Below, piece by piece: positions 25,163 to 36,180 of a stretch of DNA of 64,000 bases. The stretch spans positions 372,001 to 436,000 of the forward strand of contig NZ_WMBB01000004.1 of assembly GCF_009708175.1 (NCBI RefSeq), given 5' to 3'. Under the pieces are notes generated by a model that saw only the letters and a list, made by a program, of their open reading frames with translations, was not told the DNA's origin and ran no database searches. The position numbers and the translations under genes were made by a program. Position 1 is the stretch's first letter. The number at the start of each line of letters is the position of its first letter. Source of the DNA: Nocardia aurantiaca. GTDB lineage: Bacteria; Actinomycetota; Actinomycetes; Mycobacteriales; Mycobacteriaceae.

Positions 25163-26002
25163 TCATCGGGCGAAGAGCAAGCGGGCCAGCGCGACTCCGC
25201 CCTGTCCCCAGCCCGCGTGGGTGATCCAATGGGCGCCGTCGTAGGTGATCACCTCGGCGGCGTGGGCGGGGACGTGCCCCACGCGGTCGGACGTGTCGAA
25301 GTGAAAAGGGTTGTCGCTGCGGAAGATCTCGGTGCCGGCATAGTCGGGGCGCGGACCGATCAGGAGATACCAGGCGTCGGCGTGGCGCAGCACGAACGGA
25401 GATTCGGTATTGCCCGCGCCGGTTCCGGTGGCCGGGTCGGTGTAGGCGATGCGCCGGTCGCTCCAGTGCAGCAGGTCCGGGCTGGTGCGGTAGGCGACGA
25501 TGTGGTTACCGCCGGTGGGGGCGCTGGTGGCGCAGTAGTACATGACCCACCGATCGTCGATGCGCCGCACCATGGGGTCACGGGCGTCGTAGCCGTCGCG
25601 GAACACCGGGCTGTCCGGGTGCCGGGTCCAGTGGAAGAGGTCGGTCGAGGTGGCCAGGCCCATACCCGTTGCGGTGCGGTCGGTTCCGCCGCCGTCGTAG
25701 AACATGAAGTAGCGGTCGCCGTCGTGGACGACGAAGGGTGCCCAGAGGTGGGTCTCGCCACGCTCGCGGTCCACGGTCAGGGCGGGCGGGTGCTTGGTCC
25801 ACGGGCCGTGCGGGTCGTCGGCGGTGGCGTGCGCGAACTCGGTCTCGTCGAACGGGTCGGGGGGTTCCGGATGGGTGATGCCGAACAGATGCCAGCGCCC
25901 ATCCGCATCCTGGATCAGGGTGTGATCGTTGATGTACCAGCGCCGATCAGGTTCGCTCGGGTCATAGATGTGCCGGAACTCCCCCGCCCGCACGCCGACC
26001 AT
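25163..26002 (-). CDS. Five-bladed beta-propeller glycosidase (GH43/GH32-like)
   Basis: A 279-residue protein with the repeated blade motifs of GH43/GH32 enzymes (WYINDHTLIQDADGRWHLFG, WAPFVVHDGDRYFMFY, DGYDARDPMVRRIDDRWVMY). Likely catalytic residues are the Asp in INDHTL, the Asp in ARDPMV and the Glu in GNTESPFV. The family cleaves arabinofuranosides, xylosides or fructosides. No signal peptide. The ATG at 26002 follows GGAGG with good spacing. First gene of the operon with the isomerase, 110 bp upstream of it. Confidence 0.8.
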   Translation of the reverse strand: MVGVRAGEFRHIYDPSEPDRRWYINDHTLIQDADGRWHLFGITHPEPPDPFDETEFAHATADDPHGPWTKHPPALTVDRERGETHLWAPFVVHDGDRYFMFYDGGGTDRTATGMGLATSTDLFHWTRHPDSPVFRDGYDARDPMVRRIDDRWVMYYCATSAPTGGNHIVAYRTSPDLLHWSDRRIAYTDPATGTGAGNTESPFVLRHADAWYLLIGPRPDYAGTEIFRSDNPFHFDTSDRVGHVPAHAAEVITYDGAHWITHAGWGQGGVALARLLFAR

Positions 26003-26122
26003 ATCCGTCCTCCGCCCAGGAGTTGATTTGCCCCGATTCCACTCGAGAAGGGCTCACGCCGGAACTCTCGCTGCGAACCCTAGACCTCGCCCTGCTGCTG
26101 GGTCGGAAGTTGAATGAACGGG

Positions 26123-26866
26123 TCAGCGGGGTTTTCGGGCGGCGCGTAGGAAGTCGTGGTTCAGGCGGCCGATGACGTCCTGGGGGATTTCCTTCGGGCA
26201 GGCGAGGGTGCACTCGCCGGTGTTGGTGCAGCCGCCGAAGCCGGATTCGTCGTGGGCTTCGACCATGTCGACGACGCGGGAGTACCGCTCGGGCTGTCCT
26301 TGTGGAAGGAGGCCGAGGTGGGTGACCTTGGCGGCGGTGAACAGCATGGCCGAGCCGTTGGGGCAGGCGGCGACGCAGGCTCCGCAGCCGATGCACTCGG
26401 CCGCCTGGAAGGCGAAGTCCGCGTCGGGTTTCGGCACGGGGATCGAGTGGGCCTCGGGGGCGGTGCCGGCCGGCGCGGTGATGTAGCCGCCGGCCTGGAT
26501 GATCCGGTCGAAGGCGGAGCGGTCGACCATCAGATCCTTGATGACGGGAAAAGCCTTGGCCCGCCACGGTTCGACCGTGATCGTGTCGCCGTCGGAGAAC
26601 TTTCGCATGTGGAGTTGGCAGGTGGTGGTGGCCTGTTCCGGGCCGTGCGGGGCGCCGTCGATGACGAGCGAGCAGGCGCCGCAGATCCCCTCGCGGCAGT
26701 CGTGGTCGAAGGCGATCGGCTCCTCGCCCGCACCGGCGAGCCGTTCGTTGAGGACATCGAGCATTTCCAGGAATGACGCGTCGGGCGAGACCTCCACTCG
26801 ATAGTCGACCAACCCGCCCTTGTCCCCGGAGCTGCGCTGCCGCCAGATACGCAGTGTGAGTTTCAC
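26123..26866 (-). CDS. sdhB: Succinate dehydrogenase/fumarate reductase iron-sulfur subunit
   Basis: A 247-residue subunit, the length of M. tuberculosis Rv0247c. The [2Fe-2S] ligands are in [10 protein letters not shown] (C57, C62, C65) with the fourth in TTTCQL. The [4Fe-4S] and [3Fe-4S] ligands are in [12 protein letters not shown] and [15 protein letters not shown]. The GTG at 26866 follows AAAGGA at 8 bases. It passes electrons from the flavoprotein to the membrane quinone site. Last gene of sdhCAB, 14 bp after sdhA. Confidence 0.95.
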   Translation of the reverse strand: MKLTLRIWRQRSSGDKGGLVDYRVEVSPDASFLEMLDVLNERLAGAGEEPIAFDHDCREGICGACSLVIDGAPHGPEQATTTCQLHMRKFSDGDTITVEPWRAKAFPVIKDLMVDRSAFDRIIQAGGYITAPAGTAPEAHSIPVPKPDADFAFQAAECIGCGACVAACPNGSAMLFTAAKVTHLGLLPQGQPERYSRVVDMVEAHDESGFGGCTNTGECTLACPKEIPQDVIGRLNHDFLRAARKPR

Positions 26867-26880
26867 TTTCGATATTCCTT

Positions 26881-28815
<1,935 letters not shown>

Positions 28816-28817
28816 GG

Positions 28818-29564
28818 CTATTTCACCCATCCGAAGGTGACGGAGATCGGGACGGCGAGGAAGCCGACGACCAGCAGGGTCGAGACAGCGGCCGCCAACA
28901 GGTCGTAGCGGGAGTAGCCGCGCCCGGCCGAACCCAGGGTCTGGACGGCGCTGCGGATCCCGTGTCGCAGGTGCAGGCCCACCATGACCACGGCGACGAC
29001 GTAGAAGAGCGTGACGTACCAGTGGGACGGCGCGAAGTCGGCGACCACCTTTTCGTAGGGAGTCGCGTTGTCGCCCTGGGGATTCACCGCGCCGAAGGTC
29101 AGATCCAGCAGGTGCCAGACGAGGTACAGCGCGATGATGACACCGCCCCACCGCATGGTGTGGACGGCGTAACCGTGAGCCTGCGATTTCTTCTTCGCCG
29201 CGTACCCGACGGGCCTGGCCCGGCGCGCCGTGCGGGCGAGCGAGATCGCCGACCACATGTGGAGGATCACGCTGGCGGAGAGGACGACCTCCACTACCGT
29301 CAGCAACCCCCTATGGGGAAGCGCAGGCTCCCCGACCGTGCGCAGCCACTCGGCGTAGTGGTTGAAATCGGACGCGCCCAGAAACACTTTGAGATTCCCG
29401 GCCATGTGGGCGACCAGGAACAGCACGAGAATGCCCCCGGTCACCGCCATCACGGCCTTCTTGCCCACCGTCGTGCGGTAGAGCTCAGGTATTGCGACAG
29501 CCACCAGCGGAAAGTACGTCCGGCCCGCGCGGCCGGTCCAAGTCCGCGACGATCTGGTGTCCAT
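28818..29564 (-). CDS. sdhC: Succinate dehydrogenase cytochrome b-type membrane subunit
   Basis: A 248-residue membrane protein with five predicted helices (for example [58 protein letters not shown]). Histidines in the helices (VAHMAGN, WHLLD, LHLRHG) are likely haem ligands. The ATG at 29564 lacks a visible ribosome site; a GTG about 21 codons in is possible. First gene of the sdhCAB operon and divergent from a LysR gene. Confidence 0.9.
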   Translation of the reverse strand: MDTRSSRTWTGRAGRTYFPLVAVAIPELYRTTVGKKAVMAVTGGILVLFLVAHMAGNLKVFLGASDFNHYAEWLRTVGEPALPHRGLLTVVEVVLSASVILHMWSAISLARTARRARPVGYAAKKKSQAHGYAVHTMRWGGVIIALYLVWHLLDLTFGAVNPQGDNATPYEKVVADFAPSHWYVTLFYVVAVVMVGLHLRHGIRSAVQTLGSAGRGYSRYDLLAAAVSTLLVVGFLAVPISVTFGWVK

Positions 29565-29694
29565 GACCGTGGTCTATGGACCGAGCTGCGACCGGAATTA
29601 CGACCGCGAGTAGTGAATTCGGGGCGTGAAGGATTTCACACGGAACCGCGGACCCGGATGTGATCATCGCCTCGGAATCATAGAGCCGCAGTTC

Positions 29695-29709
29695 ATAGTC
29701 CTAGGCTAT
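29695..29709. promoter_or_regulatory. Palindrome at the start of the sdh-linked LysR gene
   Basis: ATAGTCCTAGGCTAT: near-perfect 15-bp palindrome around CCTAGG, ending 5 bp before the LysR GTG, in the 150-bp space divergent from sdhC. It is a natural place for LysR autoregulation. Confidence 0.5.
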
Positions 29710-29714
29710 CGCCT

Positions 29715-30674
29715 GTGCAGTTGCAGCAGTTGTCGTATTTCCTGGCCGTGGCGCAGACCAAGCACTTCACCCGGGCCGCCGACGCGCTGGGCGTCGCCCA
29801 GCCCTCACTGTCCAAGCAGATCCGGACATTGGAAACCGAGCTCGGCGCCTCGCTCTTCAGCCGCGCCCGGGGCAATATCGCCCTGACTCCGGCGGGTGAG
29901 GCGCTCCTCCCGCTGGCCACCCGGATCCTGGCCGATGTGGATACCGCGCGTCTCGAGGTACAGGAGCTGGCGGGACTGCGGCGCGGGCGGGTGCGCCTCG
30001 GCGCGACGCCCTCGCTCTGTTCCGGTCTGCTGGCCGATGCCCTGCGGCGCTACCACGATGCGTACCCGGGGATCAGGTTGCTGGTGGAGGAGGGTGGCTC
30101 GCGTGATCTGGTGCGGCAATTGACCAGGGGGGCACTCGATTCGGCCCTGGTGATCCTGCCGCTCGCCGAGGACACCCCGCTGGCCACCACACCGATCCTG
30201 CGCGAGGATCTGGTCGTCACCGCCAGGATCGACGACACTTCGCTGCCCAACCGTCCCCGCCTGCGCGTTATGGACCTGCGGGACCGGCCGCTGGTGATGT
30301 TCAGGCCCGGATACGACCTGAGGGAAGCGACGATCGCGGCTTGCCGGAACGCGGGTTTCGAACCTCGCTTCTCCGTCGAGGGCGGCGAGATGGATGCCGT
30401 CCTGCGGTTCGTGGAGGTAGGGCTCGGGATGGCGGTCGTGCCGAGTACGGTGCTGGCCGGACGGCCGGGGCTGCGCGGGATTCCGCTGTCGGGCGACAGC
30501 GGGCGCGATGGGCACGGACTGCACCGTACGGTCGCGCTCGCTCATCGCAAGGATGTCACCCCCACGCACGCGGCCGGAGCATTCCGCGCCACGCTGGAGA
30601 GGTTCGTCCGGGAGGCCGCCGCGAGTGGCGGCCTCCCGCCGGGGGTCCGGTCGCTGCTGCCGGAGACCGAGTAG
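29715..30674 (+). CDS. LysR-family regulator divergent from sdhCAB
   Basis: A 319-residue LysR protein: helix-turn-helix at residues 1-65 (QLSYFLAVAQTKHFTRAADAL and PSLSKQIRTLETEL) and effector domain after GRVRLGATPSLCSGLL. Start is a GTG at 29715. LysR genes normally regulate the divergent operon, so the likely target is sdhCAB, with a TCA-cycle acid as possible inducer. This is inferred from position only. Confidence 0.9.
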   Translation: MQLQQLSYFLAVAQTKHFTRAADALGVAQPSLSKQIRTLETELGASLFSRARGNIALTPAGEALLPLATRILADVDTARLEVQELAGLRRGRVRLGATPSLCSGLLADALRRYHDAYPGIRLLVEEGGSRDLVRQLTRGALDSALVILPLAEDTPLATTPILREDLVVTARIDDTSLPNRPRLRVMDLRDRPLVMFRPGYDLREATIAACRNAGFEPRFSVEGGEMDAVLRFVEVGLGMAVVPSTVLAGRPGLRGIPLSGDSGRDGHGLHRTVALAHRKDVTPTHAAGAFRATLERFVREAAASGGLPPGVRSLLPETE

Positions 30675-30681
30675 GACTTCG

Positions 30682-30857
30682 TCAGAGCTCACGGTCAACC
30701 GAATCGGTTACGGCGCAATGCGATTGGCCGCACAGAACCCGGCTCCGAGCACCATCCCCCTGCCCAGCTGGAACTGAACGTCGCCGCGGCCCGGATACCG
30801 CTGTCCGACAACCAGTTCGAGCGGCTCTCGGTTATCGCTGCCGCGTGCACGCCCTGA
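30682..30857 (+). pseudogene. Aldo/keto reductase remnant (both ends, middle deleted)
   Basis: One frame carries the N-terminal motif SSELTVNRIGYGAMRLA, typical of the aldo/keto reductase start. About 45 bases later, in another frame, comes the family's C-terminal end (LELNVAAARIPLSDNQFERL), with a stop at 30857. About 250 residues between them are missing. The gene is a deletion and frameshift relic. Confidence 0.65.
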
Positions 30858-30923
30858 TCGGACCGACGTAGTGGATGGTTACGTCATGGTCGGCGTCGAT
30901 CGACAGATGTGGCGGCGGGTCGC

Positions 30924-31150
30924 GCGACGCTGGAGGTTCTCTCTCCGCACGATCGATCGGTCATCGGGCGAGCAGCGCAGGCGCAACCCGTCGACGTGGA
31001 CCGCGCCATGGCGGCGGCGCATGCGGCTTTCGAAAGCCGCGCGTGGCGCGACACCCCGCCCTCGAGCGAATCGCATCGCAGCGGCGGTTCGATAAGCTGC
31101 GCGAGGCCGAGGCCGACCGGATCGCCGAACTCATCACCCGAGAACTAGGA
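30924..31150 (+). pseudogene. Aldehyde dehydrogenase N-terminal remnant, frameshifted
   Basis: One frame reads TLEVLSPHDRSVIGRAAQAQ, then DVDRAMAAAHAAFESRAW, the start of an aldehyde dehydrogenase. One base is missing near 31060; the next frame then continues the same homology (LERIASQRRFDKLREAEA, DRIAELITREL). It stops where the phosphatase gene ends, so the rest is lost. It is also weaker in the first 20 bases. Confidence 0.7.
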
Positions 31151-31906
31151 GATCAGGGTGTCGCGGAGGCGCCGGAGTTCGGGGGCCGAGAGACCGTTGG
31201 CCAGTAGCCATTCGGCAGCGCCGCCGTGTTCGGCGTAGAGGTTCTTCAGGAAGCCGAGCATGACGTCCGGGGAGACCGCGAGGATACCGGTGTCGGTTCG
31301 CGGGAGTCCCTCGTAGGAGGGGAGAGCGTCGAGGCGGTCGCGGACTCTCTGCATGCGCTCGTTGGTGAGGGCGTAGTCGTGGGCGATCGCTTCGGCGGGG
31401 ACACCTACCGCGTCCAACAGCACTGCGGCGAGGACGCCGGTGCGGTCTTTGCCCGCGGCGCAATGGAACAAGACCGAGTGGCGGTCGGGGTCGATGATGA
31501 GGCGGACGGCCTCGACGATGTGCTCGCCGCTGCCGCCGAGCAGCTGGCCGTAGAGCTCGGTGAGGTCGACGCGGGTCTTGTCCGGGACCAGATCGCGTGC
31601 CGCCAGCGAGGATCGGGGCGACTTCCGGATCGGCAGGCTCGCGATGCGGAGGTCGGCGTCGGCGATCAGGCCGTAACCCTCGCGTTCCACCTCGTCGGGC
31701 AGGCGCAGGTCGATGACCGTGCGCAGGCCCAGCTTCCCGACCAGGTGCGACAGGTCGTCGCAGGTGGCCTGTTGCAGAGTGGACGAGCGCAGAACGATGC
31801 CGAAACGGGTTGTACCGCCGTCGATTACCGGAAGTCCGCCCAGATCGCGGACATTGTCGATCTGGGCGAAGTCGATCCAGCGGGCGGGCATGGAATCAGT
31901 GGGCAC
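31145..31906 (-). CDS. Tyrosine-protein phosphatase (PtpB-like, cytoplasmic)
   Basis: A 253-residue phosphatase with the loop HCAAGKDRTG (C149 by the start used), an upstream NVRDLGGLPVIDGG, and LRSSTL, all typical of PtpB-type enzymes for phosphotyrosine or phosphoinositides. No signal peptide. The GTG at 31906 overlaps the ppdK stop by 11 bases and would allow translational coupling; an ATG at 31891 would avoid the overlap. Neither has a strong ribosome site. Confidence 0.87.
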   Translation of the reverse strand: MPTDSMPARWIDFAQIDNVRDLGGLPVIDGGTTRFGIVLRSSTLQQATCDDLSHLVGKLGLRTVIDLRLPDEVEREGYGLIADADLRIASLPIRKSPRSSLAARDLVPDKTRVDLTELYGQLLGGSGEHIVEAVRLIIDPDRHSVLFHCAAGKDRTGVLAAVLLDAVGVPAEAIAHDYALTNERMQRVRDRLDALPSYEGLPRTDTGILAVSPDVMLGFLKNLYAEHGGAAEWLLANGLSAPELRRLRDTLIS

Positions 31907-34052
31907 GGCCGGCCGCCGCCTCGTCCGCGCGAGTCAGGCCGCACAGGCCGATGAGGTCTTCGTGCAGTTCGAACCAGACGGTGTGGTAGCTGTCCATGAT
32001 GGGGCGTGCCACGTAGGTGTGGTCGCCCTCGGCGATGCGCTCGACGGCCCGGTCCAGGCGGTCCAGGTAGCGGGACAGGCGGGGAGCCAGGTCACCGAGG
32101 CGGGCGATGAGGGCGCGCAGGCGGTGGTGAGCGTCGTCGAGGCGGGCCAGGACCCCGGCGTCGTAGTCGGTGTCGGCATGGTCGTTGACGGTGGCCGGGT
32201 CCTTCATCTGCCAGTCGGTGATGATGACCTTGAGGTCGGCGTTGAAGACGCAGAACTCGTCGTAGGCGGTGGTCATGGCGGCCGGGTCGACGGTTCGACG
32301 CTCCTCGGCGAGGAGCTGCTCCAGGCGGGAGCGGCCCTCGGGGGTGATCCGGAAACCGGCAGGCGTGGTCGCGCAGTAGCCCGCCGCCACCAAACCCTCA
32401 CAGCAGGCGGCGATTTCGGCGGCCTCGGCGAGGAGGCTGGCGGCCAGGTTGTCGGCGTTCACCCGGCCCTTGATGCCGATCAGGCGCAGTACGGCCAGTT
32501 CGGTGACGGGAGCGTTCACGGGAACCTCCTCCTGCTCAGCGTCTTCGGGAGCGGCGCCGCGCTGCTCGAGGCGATCGGCCAGCCGCGCGCTGTCGACACC
32601 CGCCCACTGGGCGAGCTGGTGGACGTCGTCGAGCACTGCCTGTTCGACCGGCTTGGCGACGACTTCGCCCGGCAGCACGAGCCCGGCCCCGCCGTCGACG
32701 GTGACGGTTCTGCCGGTGAGCGTGTCGACGACGCCGGGCCCGCAGCCGACCACGCACGGGCGGCCCAGTTCACGGCTCACCAACGCGGCATGGGAAGTGG
32801 TGCCGCCCAATTCGGTGACGATGGCCCGCGCCGCGATCATGCCGTGCAGGTCGTCGGGGCTGGTGGTGGGGCGCACCAGGATGACGTCCTCCCCCGCCTC
32901 CGCGCGCGCCTCCGCCTCCTCGGGATCGGTGACGACCACGCCGGAAGCCAATCCGGGACAGGCGGATTCGCCGCGTGCCAGCGGCATGTGGCCGCCGGTG
33001 TCACCGGAGGCCGGGCGCAGCACCTCGCGCACCTGCTCGGCGGTGACCCGGTCCAGGGCCTCGTCGGCGCTGATCAGCCCCTCCTCTGCCATGACGACCG
33101 CGGCACGCACCGCGGCTCGGGCCGAGCGCTTGGCCGAGCGCGACTGCAGCAGCCACAGGGTGCCGGATTCGACGGTGAACTCCACGTCCTGGATGTCGCG
33201 GCCATCGCGCTCCAGCAACTGCGCGGCGGCGATGAGCCGCTCGTGCACCGCGGGCTGGGTGGCCGCCAGGTCATCGAGGGGACGCGGGGTGAGACGGCCG
33301 GACACGACGTCCTCGCCCTGCCCGCCGACCAGCCACTCGCCGTAGACGGGTCCGTCGCCGGTGTTGGGGTTGCGGCTGAAAAGCACTCCGGTGCCGGATG
33401 ATTCGTCGAGATTGCCGAATACCATGGCCTGCACGGTGACCGCGGTGCCGAGGGTGTCTGGCACGCCGCGATTGGCGCGATAGGTTCTGGCGCGCGCGGA
33501 ATCCCAGGACCGGAACACGGCCTCGACCGCGCCGCGCAGCTGCTCCCACGGGTCGGCCGGGACCACACCGCTCTCGTCGCCGAGCACCGTCTCGCGGTAC
33601 TGGTGCACGAACCGCCGCCGGGTGTTCTCGGCGTAGGCCGAATTGCGAGTCTCGGCCGCCAGCGCCTGCCGCACCGCATCGGTCATGCCGAGGTTCAGGA
33701 CGGTGTCCATCATGCCGGGCATGGAAATGGCCGCGCCCGAGCGCACCGACACCAGCAGCGGCCGTTCCGCCGATCCGAAGCGCCGCCCGGTGCCGCGCTC
33801 GATCATGGCGATGCCCTCACGCACCTGCGCCCAGATCTCGTCGGCGATCGCGCCGCGCCGCGTGTAATCGGCCCACCCGTCGGTGGTAATGACGAAGGCG
33901 GGCGGCACCGGCAAACCCAGTGCCCGCATGTGGTCGATGCTCCACGCCTTGCCGCCGATCTTGTCCCGCGACAGTCCGCACGCGCCGTCGAGTTCGACAA
34001 CGGTGACCGCGCCCTGATCCAGCCGCTGCGCCAGCTCCGTTCCGGCCGTCAT
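31896..34052 (-). CDS. ppdK: Pyruvate, phosphate dikinase-like protein without the PEP-binding barrel
   Basis: A 718-residue protein. Residues 1-340 are the ATP-grasp domain (LSRDKIGGKAWSIDHMRALG, SGAAISMPGMMDTVLNLG, FSRNPNTGDGP). Residues about 370-500 hold the phosphohistidine swivel (TELGGTTSHAALVSRELG, His near 420). The PEP/pyruvate TIM barrel of full PPDK (about 870 residues) is absent; instead a helical segment of about 190 residues follows, with a winged-helix-like part. M. tuberculosis Rv1127c is a related short form. Perhaps a separate partner supplies PEP chemistry. ATG at 34052 with GGAGGAG at 5 bases. Confidence 0.85.
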   Translation of the reverse strand: MTAGTELAQRLDQGAVTVVELDGACGLSRDKIGGKAWSIDHMRALGLPVPPAFVITTDGWADYTRRGAIADEIWAQVREGIAMIERGTGRRFGSAERPLLVSVRSGAAISMPGMMDTVLNLGMTDAVRQALAAETRNSAYAENTRRRFVHQYRETVLGDESGVVPADPWEQLRGAVEAVFRSWDSARARTYRANRGVPDTLGTAVTVQAMVFGNLDESSGTGVLFSRNPNTGDGPVYGEWLVGGQGEDVVSGRLTPRPLDDLAATQPAVHERLIAAAQLLERDGRDIQDVEFTVESGTLWLLQSRSAKRSARAAVRAAVVMAEEGLISADEALDRVTAEQVREVLRPASGDTGGHMPLARGESACPGLASGVVVTDPEEAEARAEAGEDVILVRPTTSPDDLHGMIAARAIVTELGGTTSHAALVSRELGRPCVVGCGPGVVDTLTGRTVTVDGGAGLVLPGEVVAKPVEQAVLDDVHQLAQWAGVDSARLADRLEQRGAAPEDAEQEEVPVNAPVTELAVLRLIGIKGRVNADNLAASLLAEAAEIAACCEGLVAAGYCATTPAGFRITPEGRSRLEQLLAEERRTVDPAAMTTAYDEFCVFNADLKVIITDWQMKDPATVNDHADTDYDAGVLARLDDAHHRLRALIARLGDLAPRLSRYLDRLDRAVERIAEGDHTYVARPIMDSYHTVWFELHEDLIGLCGLTRADEAAAGRAH

Positions 34053-34307
34053 GTCACTCCTCCGAGATCCTGAATTCATCCGCACTCCAGCGCTTTGCCG
34101 CTGCTCGAGCGGCCTGCCGGGCAATATCCCGTCCCCCCGACGGAACCACTGCATCGAGCGTGCCGCGTGACCGTTCCCACCCCCAACTCCCATCCCGATC
34201 ACCGGAACGTCGGCGCGTTCGCGGGCATGCGTATGGCACGCCCGGTCAGCGGGATGGCATGGCGAAAATGGGCATCGGTCCTCGGAGCCTGGGGCAGGAT
34301 GGGCGAA

Positions 34308-35918
34308 ATGGATCGGCGGCACTCGGGCGGAAGCTCAGCGGTCGGACCCGTGACAACCATTCCGGCCCTGGTGGCGGAGCGGGCGCGGCGGTATCCGGAC
34401 GCGGTGGCCATTGCCGGACCGGCCGGGCGGCTCACGTTCGGCGAACTGGCCGAGGAGGTCGCCGCGGTGACGCGGGCCGCCATGGCCTCCGGTCTCGAGG
34501 TCGGCGATCGGGTCGGGATCTGGGCCCCCAACAGCGTGCGCTGGATCGTGACCGCGCTCGGAATGCTCAGCGCGGGCGCGACTTTGGTGCCGATCAGCAC
34601 CCGGTTGCGCGGGGCGGAAACCGCGGAGGTGCTGGCGCGCGGCCACGCCCGGGTGGTGTGCACGGTGCAGGAGTTCCTCGGTCTGGACTATCCGCGCATG
34701 CTCGCCGAATCCGGCCGTCCGCTACCGGATCTGGAGCATCTGATCCTGCTCGACGACGCCCGCGGCGAGGGTGACGCGGACTGGGCCATCAGCTCGTGGG
34801 AGGGATTCCTGGCCCGCGGCATCGTGATCGGGCCGCAGTCGGCGCAGGAGCGCATGGCCGAGATCGAGCCGGATTCCATCTCCGACATCCTGTTCACCTC
34901 CGGCACCACCGGTGCGCCCAAGGGCGTGCTCTGCACCCATCGGCAGAGCCTGGAAGTGTTCTCCCAGTGGGCCGAGGCGGTGACCCTGCGCCCCGGCGAC
35001 CGGTATCTGCTGGTGAATCCGTTCTCGCACACCTTCGGATACAAGGCGGGCATTCTGGCCTGCCTGCTGCGCACCGCCACCATGGTGCCGATGGAACGCT
35101 TCGACACCGCCCGCGCGCTGCAACTCATCGACTGCGAACGCATCACGGTACTGGTTGGTCCCCCAACGCTTTTCACCGACCTACTGGCCGCCGACCATGA
35201 CAACTACATGCTCGGCTCCCTCCGCCTGGCGGGTACCGGCGGCGCGACCATCCCCACCGAACTGGTCCGCCGTATCCGCGAGGACCTGCGGATCCCCTAC
35301 GTCTTCACCGCCTACGGCCTCACCGAATCGATCGGCGTCGTCTCCATCTGCCCGCCGGACGCCCCCACCGAACTGGTCGCGGGCGCCGTGGGAAAAGCGC
35401 TGCGCAGCAGTGAGATCCGCATCCTCGACGGCGACGGCAAGCCGGTGGAGGCGGGCGAGCCCGGCGAGATCACCGTCAAGGGGCCGAATGTCATGCTCGG
35501 CTACCTCGACGATCCGGAGGCCACTGCCGCCGTCATCGACGAAGACGGCTACCTGCACACCGGGGACGTCGGAACCCTCGACGGCGACGGCTATCTGCGC
35601 ATCACCGACCGGCTCAAGGACATGTTCATCGTCGGCGGATTCAACGCCTATCCGGCCGAGATCGAGCGAGTCCTGATGCAGCACCCGGATATCGACGATG
35701 TCGCGGTGATCGGCATCCCCGACGACCGGCTCGGCGAGGTCGGCCGCGCGGTCGTGGTCCCCGCCGACGGGGCAGCGGCGGATCCGGCCACCATTATCGA
35801 GTGGTCGCGCAGCCGCATGGCCGGCTACAAGGTGCCGCGGGAGATCACCTTCGTCGACAGCCTGCCGCGCAATGCTGGTGGCAAGGTGCTCAAACAGCGA
35901 CTGCGCGACCCGGCCTGA
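34308..35918 (+). CDS. fadD3: FadD3-like acyl-CoA ligase
   Basis: A 536-residue adenylate-forming ligase. The P-loop is SGTTGAPKGV near residue 198; the C-terminal hinge and catalytic parts are LHTGDVG, DRLKDMFIVGGFNAYPAEIE and NAGGKVLKQRL. It resembles FadD3, the ligase for the steroid-derived propionate HIP: NPFSHTFGYKAGILACL, SDILFTSGTTG and KGVLCTHRQSLE all have matching forms there, as I recall them. Two starts are possible: ATG at 34308 (AGGA before it) or GTG at 34350, which aligns with the FadD3 N-terminus. The neighbouring KstD-like and SDR genes support a steroid role. Confidence 0.8.
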   Translation: MDRRHSGGSSAVGPVTTIPALVAERARRYPDAVAIAGPAGRLTFGELAEEVAAVTRAAMASGLEVGDRVGIWAPNSVRWIVTALGMLSAGATLVPISTRLRGAETAEVLARGHARVVCTVQEFLGLDYPRMLAESGRPLPDLEHLILLDDARGEGDADWAISSWEGFLARGIVIGPQSAQERMAEIEPDSISDILFTSGTTGAPKGVLCTHRQSLEVFSQWAEAVTLRPGDRYLLVNPFSHTFGYKAGILACLLRTATMVPMERFDTARALQLIDCERITVLVGPPTLFTDLLAADHDNYMLGSLRLAGTGGATIPTELVRRIREDLRIPYVFTAYGLTESIGVVSICPPDAPTELVAGAVGKALRSSEIRILDGDGKPVEAGEPGEITVKGPNVMLGYLDDPEATAAVIDEDGYLHTGDVGTLDGDGYLRITDRLKDMFIVGGFNAYPAEIERVLMQHPDIDDVAVIGIPDDRLGEVGRAVVVPADGAAADPATIIEWSRSRMAGYKVPREITFVDSLPRNAGGKVLKQRLRDPA

Positions 35919-36055
35919 TCAGTTCCCCGGCGCCGGGCCGCCCGCCCGGCGGTATCGGTGCGCGATCGCCGGTTACGCCGGCGTCTGCGGCGGATCGGTC
36001 ATCGGAACGATCGGAAGTTTGCGGCTCACAGCAATCAGATCACGCTACGACAGCC

Positions 36056-36081
36056 AGCCCCGCACCGTTCGGTGCGGGGCT
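36056..36081. terminator. Hairpin between convergent fadD3-like and SDR genes
   Basis: Perfect 12-bp arms AGCCCCGCACCG and complement around TT, between two convergent genes. No T-run on either side. It may stop transcription in both directions. Confidence 0.55.
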
Positions 36082-36180
36082 CGTACGGGCATGACGGAGG
36101 CATGCCTGACCCACCCACTCGCCCTCGGTTCGTGTCCGGGTGCGGAACGCACCGGGACAACGGGAGCTCCGGGGCGTCGG

